Shown: positions 1 through 5,950, counted from the stretch's first letter. The stretch: DNA of 7,256 nt from an uncultured Clostridia bacterium (GCA_947623795.1 CANQHS010000042.1:1-7256); one strand, 5' to 3'. Notes: generated from the letters alone by a model not told the origin. Made by a program: numbers and translations.

Positions 1-313
1 GCTCATTTTTTACAATTTCGAGGAGTTCGGATTTTGTGATTTTCCCCAAGTGGTAGTCGGTTAAAAGCGATTGAATTGCCTTTATTTTAACAATCTTGTT
101 GTGCATTGCGGTGTAGGTTAAATTTTCCTCTTCATCGTTTGTGAAAAACAGCAAAAATCCGCCTTCGAGCGAAATGATTGTGGCGAAATCGGAGAGATAT
201 TGATTGTAATTTTCGTGGCAACTATCGTCCATTTTCCACAATTTCAAGTGTTTTTTGTTGATATATTTTTGCATGCGTCTGCGTTTTAAAAGTGTTTGTG
301 GGCTTATTGGCAT
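1..313 (-). CDS. Hypothetical protein, N-terminal part (runs off left edge)
   Basis: An open frame begins at ATG (313-311) and reads 104 codons without a stop to the window edge, so the C-terminus is missing. The start is supported by a strong, doubled Shine-Dalgarno on the minus strand (AAGGAAGGA, plus-strand 317-325) and by a TATAAT box about 20 nt upstream. The visible protein has a basic N-terminus (LKRRRMQKYINKKH), a central part SLEGGFLLFFTNDEEEN with a short hydrophobic run before an acidic patch, and a lysine-rich, probably helical end. I see no signal peptide, no convincing membrane span, and no catalytic motif. I do not recognise the family. It is divergent from mnmG across a 152-bp gap. 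Reality as a gene is fairly sure; function is unknown. Confidence 0.72.
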   Translation of the reverse strand, partial: MPISPQTLLKRRRMQKYINKKHLKLWKMDDSCHENYNQYLSDFATIISLEGGFLLFFTNDEEENLTYTAMHNKIVKIKAIQSLLTDYHLGKITKSELLEIVKNE

Positions 314-316
314 AAA

Positions 317-339
317 TCCTTCCTTTTTCCGTCATTATA
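317..339 (-). promoter_or_regulatory. Promoter -10 and Shine-Dalgarno of the left hypothetical gene
   Basis: On the minus strand a perfect TATAAT lies at 339-334, followed by a purine-rich leader with AAGGAAGGA at 325-317 and ATG at 313. No good -35 hexamer is found at 16-18 nt; TTGATC is present but 21 nt away. The predicted leader is about 14 nt. Confidence 0.5.
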
Positions 340-431
340 CTCCGCGATTTGGCATTTTGAGATCAACACTGCCACTTTTGAGCAAAATTTTTGAAAAATT
401 TAATAAGTTCGCATCAAATTTTTAAAATTTA

Positions 432-459
432 TTGAAATAATTTTTATTTGTGATATAAT
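432..459 (+). promoter_or_regulatory. Extended -10 promoter of mnmG, predicted leaderless start
   Basis: TTGAAA (432-437), a 16-nt spacer, then TATAAT (454-459) preceded by TGA (451-453), an extended -10 element. Only 6 nt separate the -10 box from the mnmG ATG at 466, so initiation 7 nt after the box would fall on the A of ATG. There is no Shine-Dalgarno in the 15 nt before ATG. This suggests a leaderless or nearly leaderless mRNA. Confidence 0.65.
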
Positions 460-465
460 AATCGC

Positions 466-2328
466 ATGAAAAATGTGGTGGAAGATTTCGATGCGATTGT
501 AATCGGCAGCGGGCACGCGGGGAGCGAAGCCTGCCTTGCTCTTTCGCGCCTCAACAAAAAAACGCTTCTCACCACACTGAATTTGGACAGCATCGCTTTT
601 CTTGCCTGCAACCCTTCTATTGGTGGAACAGCAAAAGGCCAACTCGCGGGCGAAGTGGACGCACTTGGCGGCGAGATGGGCGTCAATGCGGATAAGTCCA
701 TGCTCCAACTCAGATTGCTCAATTCGGGCAAGGGCCCAGCAGTGCAATCGCTCCGCGCACAGGTGGACAAAATTTCATATCATAACGAGATGAAACACAC
801 GCTTGAACGCCAAAAAAATCTCGACATTTTGCAATGCGAAGTGGCGGAAATTTTGGTTGAAAACGGCGCGGTTGTTGGGGTCAGGACAACCTTGGGCGAA
901 GTTTATTCTTGCCGCGCGGTCGTTGTGGCAACGGGGGTATATTTGAATAGCCAAATCATCATTGGCGATTTCACGAAAAAGACCGGACCAAATGGCTACG
1001 AGCCCAGCACAAAACTTACGCAATCGCTCATCGATTTAGGGATAACCGTCCGCCGATTTAAAACGGGCACGCCAGCGCGTGTGGACGGGAAATCGATTGA
1101 CTATTCAAAGTTTGAAATCCAGCCAGGCGATGCGCTAAACACAAGTTTTTCCACGCTCAACAAAAAGGTTAAGAATTCTCTTCCTTGCTATCTTGGCTAC
1201 ACGAGCACAGCCATGCACGATTTGATTCGAAAAAACATCAACCGTGCGCCGCTCTATTCGGGCAAAATTCACGGCATCGGCCCGAGATATTGCCCTAGCA
1301 TTGAGGACAAAGTTATGCGCTTTGCGGACAAGGAAAGGCACCAATTGTTCTTGGAGCCCGAGAGCGCGCTCACGGACGAAGTTTATGTTCAAGGCATTTC
1401 GAGCAGCATGCCGAGTGATGTTCAACGCGAGATGTATCGCCTTATTCCCGGCTTTGAGCGGGTTAAAATTATGCGCTACGCCTACGCGATTGAATATGAT
1501 TGCATAGACGCGTTGGAACTTAAAAACAACTTAGAGAGCAAGAAAATTTCCGGCCTATTTTTCGCTGGGCAAATTAATGGCACAAGCGGCTATGAAGAAG
1601 CGGCGGCGCAAGGCATCATGGCGGGCATAAATGCGAGTAGATTCATAGACAATTTGCCGCCGGTCGTGCTCGGGCGGGACCAAGCATACATTGGCGTTTT
1701 GATTGACGACCTAACCACAAAAGAGATAACCGAGCCATACCGCATGATGACATCGCGCGCCGAATATAGGCTTGTTTTGCGCCAAGATAATTGTGACATC
1801 CGCTTGACCCAACTTGGGCGAGATATTGGCCTTGTGGACGATAGACGCTACCGCATTTTTAAGAGGAAACTAAAACAAATCGCGCGTGTTCAAAATGAAT
1901 TGAAGGCAATGAAAAATCCAGAAACACTAAAGCCATTTTTTGAAAGGAAAAACGAGAGCCTTCCAAAATCTGGCCTAACCTTAAAAGAGGTTATAAGGCG
2001 AAACAACATAACAATTTTTGACGTGTGTGACGAATTTAACATTCTAAAAGATGTGCCAAAATCCGTGCTTGAATATGTCAACACAGAAATCAAATATGAG
2101 GGCTACATCAAGCAAGAAAACGAGCAGATTGAACGCAACAAACAAACCGAAAATTTGATTCTTCCCGACATCAACTATCTTGAAATCTCCGGGCTTAGGA
2201 TTGAGGCACAGCAAAAACTTCAAAAGTTCAAACCCGCAACACTCGGACAAGCCAAACGAATTGATGGCGTCAGCCCGAGCGACATCAGCGTTCTGCTCGT
2301 GTATTTAAAACTAAAAGGAATAATTTAA
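466..2328 (+). CDS. mnmG: MnmG (GidA), FAD-dependent tRNA wobble-uridine modification enzyme
   Basis: With the GTPase MnmE, MnmG adds the carboxymethylaminomethyl (or aminomethyl) group at C5 of U34 in certain tRNAs, using FAD and methylene-tetrahydrofolate, in the cytoplasm. The 620-residue length matches the family (about 620-630). Visible marks: FAD dinucleotide motif GSGHAG at 14-19; CNPSIGGTAKG with the conserved Cys48; GKGPAVQSLRAQ near 88-99; GTPAR at 201-205; RYCPSIEDK with the second conserved Cys276; LEPE at 296-299; GYEEAAAQGIMAGINA at 375-390; and the C-terminal MnmE/tRNA-binding domain with KYEGYI (543-548) and RIDGVSP (598-604). ATG at 466 starts 8 residues before the FAD strand, as usual. 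It is followed after 1 nt by rsmG. mnmE is not adjacent. G+C is about 50-57% in sampled N-terminal stretches and near 33% in the C-terminal domain. Identification is secure. Confidence 0.98.
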   Translation: MKNVVEDFDAIVIGSGHAGSEACLALSRLNKKTLLTTLNLDSIAFLACNPSIGGTAKGQLAGEVDALGGEMGVNADKSMLQLRLLNSGKGPAVQSLRAQVDKISYHNEMKHTLERQKNLDILQCEVAEILVENGAVVGVRTTLGEVYSCRAVVVATGVYLNSQIIIGDFTKKTGPNGYEPSTKLTQSLIDLGITVRRFKTGTPARVDGKSIDYSKFEIQPGDALNTSFSTLNKKVKNSLPCYLGYTSTAMHDLIRKNINRAPLYSGKIHGIGPRYCPSIEDKVMRFADKERHQLFLEPESALTDEVYVQGISSSMPSDVQREMYRLIPGFERVKIMRYAYAIEYDCIDALELKNNLESKKISGLFFAGQINGTSGYEEAAAQGIMAGINASRFIDNLPPVVLGRDQAYIGVLIDDLTTKEITEPYRMMTSRAEYRLVLRQDNCDIRLTQLGRDIGLVDDRRYRIFKRKLKQIARVQNELKAMKNPETLKPFFERKNESLPKSGLTLKEVIRRNNITIFDVCDEFNILKDVPKSVLEYVNTEIKYEGYIKQENEQIERNKQTENLILPDINYLEISGLRIEAQQKLQKFKPATLGQAKRIDGVSPSDISVLLVYLKLKGII

Positions 2329-2329
2329 A

Positions 2330-3088
2330 TTGAAAATCGAAAATTTGTTAGAACAAATCGAAAATTCTTCGAAATTTGAAACATATTTTGAAAATTTGAT
2401 TAAATATAACCGCAAAATTAACTTGACCGCAATAACCGAAAAGCGTGAAGTTTTCATCAAACATTTTTTGGATAGCGTTCTGCCAATCGACGAGATAAAA
2501 CCGAACGCGAGCGTGGTGGATGTGGGGACGGGTGCGGGCTTCCCCGGCTTGCCCATAAAAATGCTTAGGCAGGACATAAGTTTGACCTTGGTCGATAGCC
2601 TTAATAAGCGGATCGGATTTTTATCCGACCTCTTAGCTAAACTCAACATAAAAACTAACATAATTGCGGAAAATTTAGAAAAAAACAAAAATTTTACGCA
2701 AAAAACAAGCATAATGACAGAAATTGATAGCAAAACTGTAAATTTGGTTCATGCCCGTGCGGAAGATTTCTGCTTAAATAATCGCGAGAGTTTTGATGTT
2801 GCCGTTGCTCGCGCGGTCGCCAAGCTGAACACCTTACTCGAATATCTCTTGCCGCTCGTGAAAGTTGGCGGAATCGTTTTGGCATATAAGGGTAGTAACT
2901 ATGAAACCGAATTGAATGAAAGCCGCAAAGCGATTGAAATTTTGGGTGGCGCATACGAAAAAGCGCTGTCGTTTACTCTTCCGGACGATATGGGCGAGCG
3001 CAATATTATTGTCATTAAAAAGATAAAACCAACGCCAAAAAACTTTCCGCGTGCACAAAATAAACCTAAAACCGATCCAATAAAATAA
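2330..3088 (+). CDS. rsmG: RsmG (GidB), 16S rRNA guanine-N7 methyltransferase
   Basis: RsmG uses S-adenosylmethionine to methylate N7 of the 16S rRNA guanosine equivalent to G527 of E. coli, in the 530 loop. The start is TTG at 2330, one base after the mnmG stop, served by AAAAGGAA at 2313-2320 inside the last mnmG codons, so translation is probably coupled. The protein shows NLTAITE (31-37) and KHFLDSV (44-50), the SAM-binding VVDVGTGAGFPGLP (62-75), LVDSLNKR (87-94), HARAEDF (141-147), VARAVAKL (159-166), and the C-terminal tail NIIVIKKIKPTPKNFPR. Length is 252 against about 239 in Bacillus. The excess is a Lys/Asn-rich stretch near residues 109-138, between the acidic SAM-ribose loop and HARAEDF, where homologues I know go directly across. 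No frameshift is evident. Assignment is secure; the effect of the insertion is unknown. Confidence 0.97.
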   Translation: MKIENLLEQIENSSKFETYFENLIKYNRKINLTAITEKREVFIKHFLDSVLPIDEIKPNASVVDVGTGAGFPGLPIKMLRQDISLTLVDSLNKRIGFLSDLLAKLNIKTNIIAENLEKNKNFTQKTSIMTEIDSKTVNLVHARAEDFCLNNRESFDVAVARAVAKLNTLLEYLLPLVKVGGIVLAYKGSNYETELNESRKAIEILGGAYEKALSFTLPDDMGERNIIVIKKIKPTPKNFPRAQNKPKTDPIK

Positions 3089-3117
3089 AAAGGGCTTAAT
3101 TGCCCTTCTTTTTCTTT
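3081..3117. terminator. Bidirectional intrinsic terminator between rsmG and the convergent membrane gene
   Basis: Stem AAGGGC (3090-3095) with GCCCTT (3102-3107) closes a 6-nt loop TTAATT. On the plus strand it is followed by a T-rich run (3109-3117); on the minus strand it is followed by TTTATTTTA. It can therefore end both rsmG and the convergent gene. The loop contains the TAA stop codon of the minus-strand gene (3098-3096), so the hairpin is partly coding sequence. Confidence 0.8.
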
Positions 3118-3734
3118 ATAAAATGCCTTATGAGTTCGATTGCGATTATAACGAACACCAAAATTATGAAAATGTAAAATAGATAGTCGTTTAGCCATGG
3201 GAAGAATTGCAAAATTAGCGTTATCAATAGCCCAGCAACCAAATTTCCGCCCGCAACTGTTAGGCAAGTTGTGAAATAATCTAGCCCGATGAACACCGCT
3301 ATGCAAGTGCCCGTCCAAACGCCCGTGAATGGCAGCGGAACAGCAACGAAAACGAACACTGCCAGCACCTTTTTCCACCATGCCGCACTAAATTTTTGGC
3401 TTGTTTCATCTGCACCACTAATCTTTGCGCTCTTGCTTTTTACCCTATTTTCAATCGCGAGCGCAAGATTTTTGAAAAGTTTTATCTTCTTTAGCCAATT
3501 TATTATTGGAATAAAGATTATTGCCACAATTGGCACAACCAAACTGCTGCCGAGTAAGCTCCAACCCAAAGCTGTCCAATTTGTCATTGCAAGTTCGCCC
3601 CAAAAGCCGGGATTGGTCGCAAAAGGAATAGCCCCCCTTAGTTCAATAATTGGGACCATAGAAATCAATATTGTTGCCAAAATTATGTTGTCGCCAAAGA
3701 CGTTGGCAAAAAGATTATTTAAAAATGCGGTCAT
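3096..3734 (-). CDS. Small multidrug export-like integral membrane protein (COG2426 family)
   Basis: This 212-residue hydrophobic protein matches the family called 'putative small multi-drug export protein' (COG2426/PF06695), whose transport role is largely unproven. Family marks are VPIIELRGAIPFA (27-39), with the conserved Glu-Leu-Arg-Gly, and PLPFTGVWTG (133-142), two re-entrant-type motifs. Likely membrane segments: about 18-38, 56-80, 121-140, 143-176 and 182-205, ending in the basic tail IKKKKGN. A loop near 98-118 is polar. ATG at 3734 has no Shine-Dalgarno; a TATAAT box sits 10 nt upstream, so the leader would be only a few bases. It sits between rsmG and parA on the opposite strand, where many Bacillota have noc. 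Family assignment is good; substrate and function are unknown. Confidence 0.9.
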   Translation of the reverse strand: MTAFLNNLFANVFGDNIILATILISMVPIIELRGAIPFATNPGFWGELAMTNWTALGWSLLGSSLVVPIVAIIFIPIINWLKKIKLFKNLALAIENRVKSKSAKISGADETSQKFSAAWWKKVLAVFVFVAVPLPFTGVWTGTCIAVFIGLDYFTTCLTVAGGNLVAGLLITLILQFFPWLNDYLFYIFIILVFVIIAIELIRHFIKKKKGN

Positions 3735-3744
3735 AAGATATGTT

Positions 3745-3750
3745 ATTATA
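3745..3750 (-). promoter_or_regulatory. -10 box of the membrane protein gene
   Basis: A perfect TATAAT on the minus strand (plus-strand ATTATA) lies 10 nt before the ATG at 3734. No clear -35 is visible at 16-18 nt; TATTAA is the nearest. The predicted 5' leader is about 4 nt, without a Shine-Dalgarno. Confidence 0.5.
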
Positions 3751-3753
3751 ATA

Positions 3754-3891
3754 AGATGTTGAGAAATTAATACTTACAATATAAAAATTGAGAGTTTAAT
3801 GCTAATTAATTTTAAAAATTGAGAATTTAAAGTTATTAATGCTCAAAATTAAAGATTTAATACCTTATTATATTAAAAGCGATCAACATCT
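3754..3891. repeat. Four degenerate ~30-bp tandem repeats within a 9-bp inverted repeat
   Basis: Four direct units start with TTGAGA-like sequence at 3759 (29 bp), 3788 (31 bp), 3819 (30 bp) and 3849 (30 bp). Each has the form TTGAGA, then (A/T)TTAAT, then an AT-rich middle, then AAAA. The fourth unit is the most diverged (TTAAAG). The array is bracketed by AGATGTTGA (3754-3762) and its exact reverse complement TCAACATCT (3883-3891). The left arm lies just upstream of the -10 box of the membrane gene. Function is unknown; an operator array or an iteron-like site is possible, but AT-rich sequence makes weak repeats easier to get by chance. Confidence 0.6.
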
Positions 3892-4051
3892 AAAAGTATT
3901 TTTATAATAAAAAAGATTAGCTCGTTTGTCAAGAAATAAATATTAAATTTGAAATTTTTACCCTTGATATTAAAAATTTTAAGCAGAAATGGCATAATTT
4001 TTATAAAAATATGTTAAATTCACCACAAATTTCAAAAAATTTAATAAATAT
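3892..4051. other. AT-rich intergenic stretch, no gene seen
   Basis: Together with the repeat array this makes a gap of 364 bp between the membrane gene and parA. It is very AT-rich. I see only weak promoter-like matches, such as TGG followed by CATAAT at 3990-3998, and one 17-codon ATG frame without a Shine-Dalgarno. Nothing here supports a protein or a known RNA gene. Confidence 0.5.
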
Positions 4052-4091
4052 TTGCAATTTTTAGAAAAATTAGTTATTATATTGCTAGGAG
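4052..4091 (+). promoter_or_regulatory. parA promoter and Shine-Dalgarno
   Basis: TTGCAA (4052-4057), a 17-nt spacer and TATTAT (4075-4080) make a reasonable sigma-A-type promoter. The Shine-Dalgarno AGGAG (4087-4091) lies 7 nt before ATG at 4099. The predicted start site is close to the Shine-Dalgarno itself, giving a leader of about 12 nt. Confidence 0.6.
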
Positions 4092-4098
4092 ATGAAAA

Positions 4099-4860
4099 AT
4101 GGCAAAGGTGATTTCTATTGCAAATCAAAAGGGCGGAGTTGGAAAAACCACAACTTGCGTCAATCTTGCTAGCTACTTAGCAGACAAAGGCAAAAAAGTG
4201 CTTTTGATTGATATGGACCCACAAGGGAACGCATGCACCAGCCTTGGCGTTGATGTGGACAAGGACAAAGACTCAATTTATGATGTCTTGTTGGGCGACG
4301 TTGAAATTGGCGAGGCTGTCTACCCTAGCGTTTTAAAGGGATTGGACGTCATTCCAAGCAATGTGGATTTGGCGGGTGCAGAGGTGGATTTGGTGTATGT
4401 CGATAGGCGCGAATATGTGCTTAAAGAAGCTTTGAAGGACTTAAAAGACAAATATGAATATGTGTTCATTGATTGTCCGCCTTCGCTAGGATTGTTGACT
4501 GTAAATGCCTTGACCGCCACAGATACAGTCATGATTCCTATTCAATGTGAATATTTCGCTTTGGTGGGTCTCGGCCAACTTATGAACACAATAAGGCTAA
4601 TTAAAAAGCATTTAAACCCAGAAATTGAAATCGAAGGTGTGTTGCTAACAATGAAAGATAACCGAAGCAACCTTGTTGCACAAGTGGCGGACGAAATCAA
4701 AAAATATTTCGGTCCTAAGGTGTATGATACATATATTCCGCGGAATATAAGGTTGGCAGAAAGTCCAAGCCATGGCAAACCAATCATTTTATATGACGAT
4801 AAAAGCAAAGGTGCGGCGGCTTATCGGGCCTTGTGTGACGAATTTTTAAAAAGACAATAG
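4099..4860 (+). CDS. parA: ParA/Soj chromosome-partitioning ATPase
   Basis: ParA is an ATP-dependent DNA-binding switch that works with ParB-parS to segregate and position the origin; in Bacillus subtilis the homologue Soj also acts on DnaA. The 253 residues match Soj in length. Deviant Walker A KGGVGKTT spans 11-18, with the signature Lys11 and catalytic Lys16. LIDMDPQGN (36-44) holds the switch-I Asp40. Walker B VFIDCPPSLG spans 122-131. DNRSNLVAQVADEI (187-200) contains an Arg at 189, the position of the DNA-binding Arg in Soj. No N-terminal helix-turn-helix is present, so this is the short chromosomal (type Ib-like) form. It is followed by a parS-containing hairpin rather than running straight into parB. 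Identification is secure. Confidence 0.97.
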   Translation: MAKVISIANQKGGVGKTTTCVNLASYLADKGKKVLLIDMDPQGNACTSLGVDVDKDKDSIYDVLLGDVEIGEAVYPSVLKGLDVIPSNVDLAGAEVDLVYVDRREYVLKEALKDLKDKYEYVFIDCPPSLGLLTVNALTATDTVMIPIQCEYFALVGLGQLMNTIRLIKKHLNPEIEIEGVLLTMKDNRSNLVAQVADEIKKYFGPKVYDTYIPRNIRLAESPSHGKPIILYDDKSKGAAAYRALCDEFLKRQ

Positions 4861-4888
4861 AAAAATGTTCCATGTGGAACGTTTTTTC
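4861..4888 (+). terminator. Intrinsic terminator after parA, built on parS site 1
   Basis: Starting directly after the parA stop, an A-run and TGTTCC (4861-4871) pair with GGAACG and a T-run (4876-4886) across a 4-nt loop ATGT. This gives an 11-bp stem including one T-G wobble, with a T-rich tail (4882-4899). The GC core is only five pairs, so strength is uncertain. The hairpin contains the whole of the first parS-like site. Confidence 0.6.
4866..4881 (+). promoter_or_regulatory. parS: parS-like ParB binding site 1
   Basis: TGTTCCATGTGGAACG matches the bacterial parS pattern (TGTTNCACGTGNAACA) at 14 of 16 positions; the centre reads ATGT instead of ACGT and the last base is G. It lies 6 nt after the parA stop. 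It is the reverse complement of site 2 apart from one end base, which supports both as true sites. Confidence 0.85.
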
Positions 4889-4899
4889 TTTATTTTTTC

Positions 4900-4928
4900 T
4901 TGACACCAAAATTCTTTTAATTTATAAT
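4900..4928 (+). promoter_or_regulatory. Consensus sigma-A promoter of parB
   Basis: TTGACA (4900-4905), a 17-nt spacer and TATAAT (4923-4928) match the housekeeping promoter consensus at all 12 positions. The predicted start at about 4935 falls within parS site 2. This is the strongest promoter visible in the window and implies that parB is transcribed independently of parA. Confidence 0.88.
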
Positions 4929-4933
4929 TAAAT

Positions 4934-4949
4934 TGTTCCACATGGAACA
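4934..4949 (+). promoter_or_regulatory. parS: parS-like ParB binding site 2, at the parB transcription start
   Basis: TGTTCCACATGGAACA matches the parS pattern except in the central CAT in place of CGT. It covers the predicted transcription start of parB and ends just before the Shine-Dalgarno AAAGGAG (4951-4957). ParB bound here could hinder initiation, giving autorepression; that role is inferred from position. Confidence 0.87.
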
Positions 4950-4963
4950 CAAAGGAGAAAGAT

Positions 4964-5839
4964 ATGAAACCAGGATTAGGAAGAGGGCTTGATAGCCTAT
5001 TAAAATCTTATGATAGAGAACTTGAAGAAACAGAAATGAAGTCTGCAAAAAAATCTGCGGGCGAAAAAGTTGACGAATTGGTGGATATAAACAAAATTTA
5101 TGCCAATCCAAACCAACCAAGAAAAGTTTTTGACCAAGAATCTTTAAACGAATTGGCAGAAAGCATAAAAATTCATGGCTTAATTCAACCGCTTATTGTT
5201 AATGAAACAGACAAGGGCTATATGATTATTGCGGGCGAAAGGCGTTACCGCGCGTGCAAAATTGCGGGATTGGATAAGGTTAATGTCATAGTAAAGAAAT
5301 ATTCAAACAAACAAATTGCTGAAATCGCCTTAATTGAAAACTTGCAAAGGGAAGATTTGAATCCTATTGAAATGTCAAAGGGAATCAAACGACTTATGGA
5401 CGAATATGGCCTAACTCAAGAGAAAGCGGCCGAAAGATTGGGGAAATCCCGTTCCGCCATTGCAAATTCACTAAGAATTTTGACATTATATCCAGAAGTT
5501 ATCGACCTCATTGAAAAAGGCAAAGTTTCGTTTGGTCATGCTAAGGTGCTGGTGGCTGTATCCGACTACGCAACACAATTGACGTTGGCAAAAAAAGTAG
5601 CAAAAGACAAATTGACCGTTAGGGATTTGGAGCGGGAAGTTGAAGCCTATCTAGGCAAAGGAAAAAAGAAAAAAGCAAAGCCAACCACAAGCGAGGAACT
5701 AAGAGATTTCGTGAACAGTTTGCAACGAAAGCTTGGCACAAAAGTTAACCTAATCGGCAACAACAAAAAAGGACGAATCTACATAGACTACTATACTGAG
5801 GACGACTTGGACAGAATTTACGATATCATCTTGAAATAA
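4964..5839 (+). CDS. parB: ParB/Spo0J chromosome-partitioning protein
   Basis: ParB binds parS, hydrolyses CTP to slide along DNA as a clamp, and stimulates ParA. The 291 residues contain all expected parts: N-terminal KPGLGRGLDSLL (2-13), the basic ParA-activating peptide; a charged linker; NPNQPRKVF (48-56); the CTP-binding motifs GERRYRA (91-97) and ENLQREDLNP (125-134); a helix-turn-helix near 150-172 (LTQEKAAERLG then SRSAIANSLRIL); FGHAKVL (190-196); a lysine-rich linker (232-239, GKGKKKKAK region); and the C-terminal dimerisation domain to residue 291. ATG at 4964 has AAAGGAG 6 nt upstream. The conserved motifs and the presence of soj point to Spo0J rather than Noc. Its last codons begin a short tandem repeat tract. 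Identification is secure. Confidence 0.97.
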   Translation: MKPGLGRGLDSLLKSYDRELEETEMKSAKKSAGEKVDELVDINKIYANPNQPRKVFDQESLNELAESIKIHGLIQPLIVNETDKGYMIIAGERRYRACKIAGLDKVNVIVKKYSNKQIAEIALIENLQREDLNPIEMSKGIKRLMDEYGLTQEKAAERLGKSRSAIANSLRILTLYPEVIDLIEKGKVSFGHAKVLVAVSDYATQLTLAKKVAKDKLTVRDLEREVEAYLGKGKKKKAKPTTSEELRDFVNSLQRKLGTKVNLIGNNKKGRIYIDYYTEDDLDRIYDIILK

Positions 5840-5904
5840 AAATGTCTTAAAGCAAAAGATATTGAAATAAAAAACACTGAAATAAAAAGATATTGAAATA
5901 AAAA
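5831..5904 (+). repeat. Short tandem repeats (15-16 bp) beginning at the parB stop
   Basis: TTGAAATAAAAA occurs at 5831-5842, 5862-5873 and 5893-5904, with CTGAAATAAAAA at 5877-5888 and a degraded unit (8 of 12 matches) at 5847-5858. Starts are spaced 16, 15, 15 and 16 bp. The first copy includes the last two parB codons and its TAA stop. A related sequence TTAGAAATAAAAAA lies at 5943-5956. The tract is 3' to parB and ahead of its terminator; function is unknown. Confidence 0.7.
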
Positions 5905-5950
5905 TGAATATGTATAAAAGTTGAATATTAAATAAACGTGATTTAGAAAT

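Noticed and set aside
631..632. Possible third parS half-site GGTGGAACAG near 621-632 in mnmG
   Set aside because: Only one half matches; the other arm does not, and the codons belong to a conserved MnmG motif.
3289..3762. 157-codon plus-strand frame opposite the membrane gene
   Set aside because: It is the antisense shadow of a well-supported membrane protein with family motifs, and it has no Shine-Dalgarno or recognisable domain.
3754..3891. CRISPR array reading of the ~30-bp repeats
   Set aside because: The units are degenerate and directly abut, without unique spacers of even length, and no cas gene is present.
394..4047. 13-bp match AAAAATTTAATAA upstream of both mnmG (394-406) and parA (4035-4047)
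   Set aside because: Both places are extremely AT-rich, the distance to the promoters differs (26 versus 5 bp before the -35), and chance is a sufficient explanation.
4004..4060. 17-codon ATG frame in the parA upstream gap
   Set aside because: No Shine-Dalgarno, AT-rich random-looking residues and overlap with the parA promoter.
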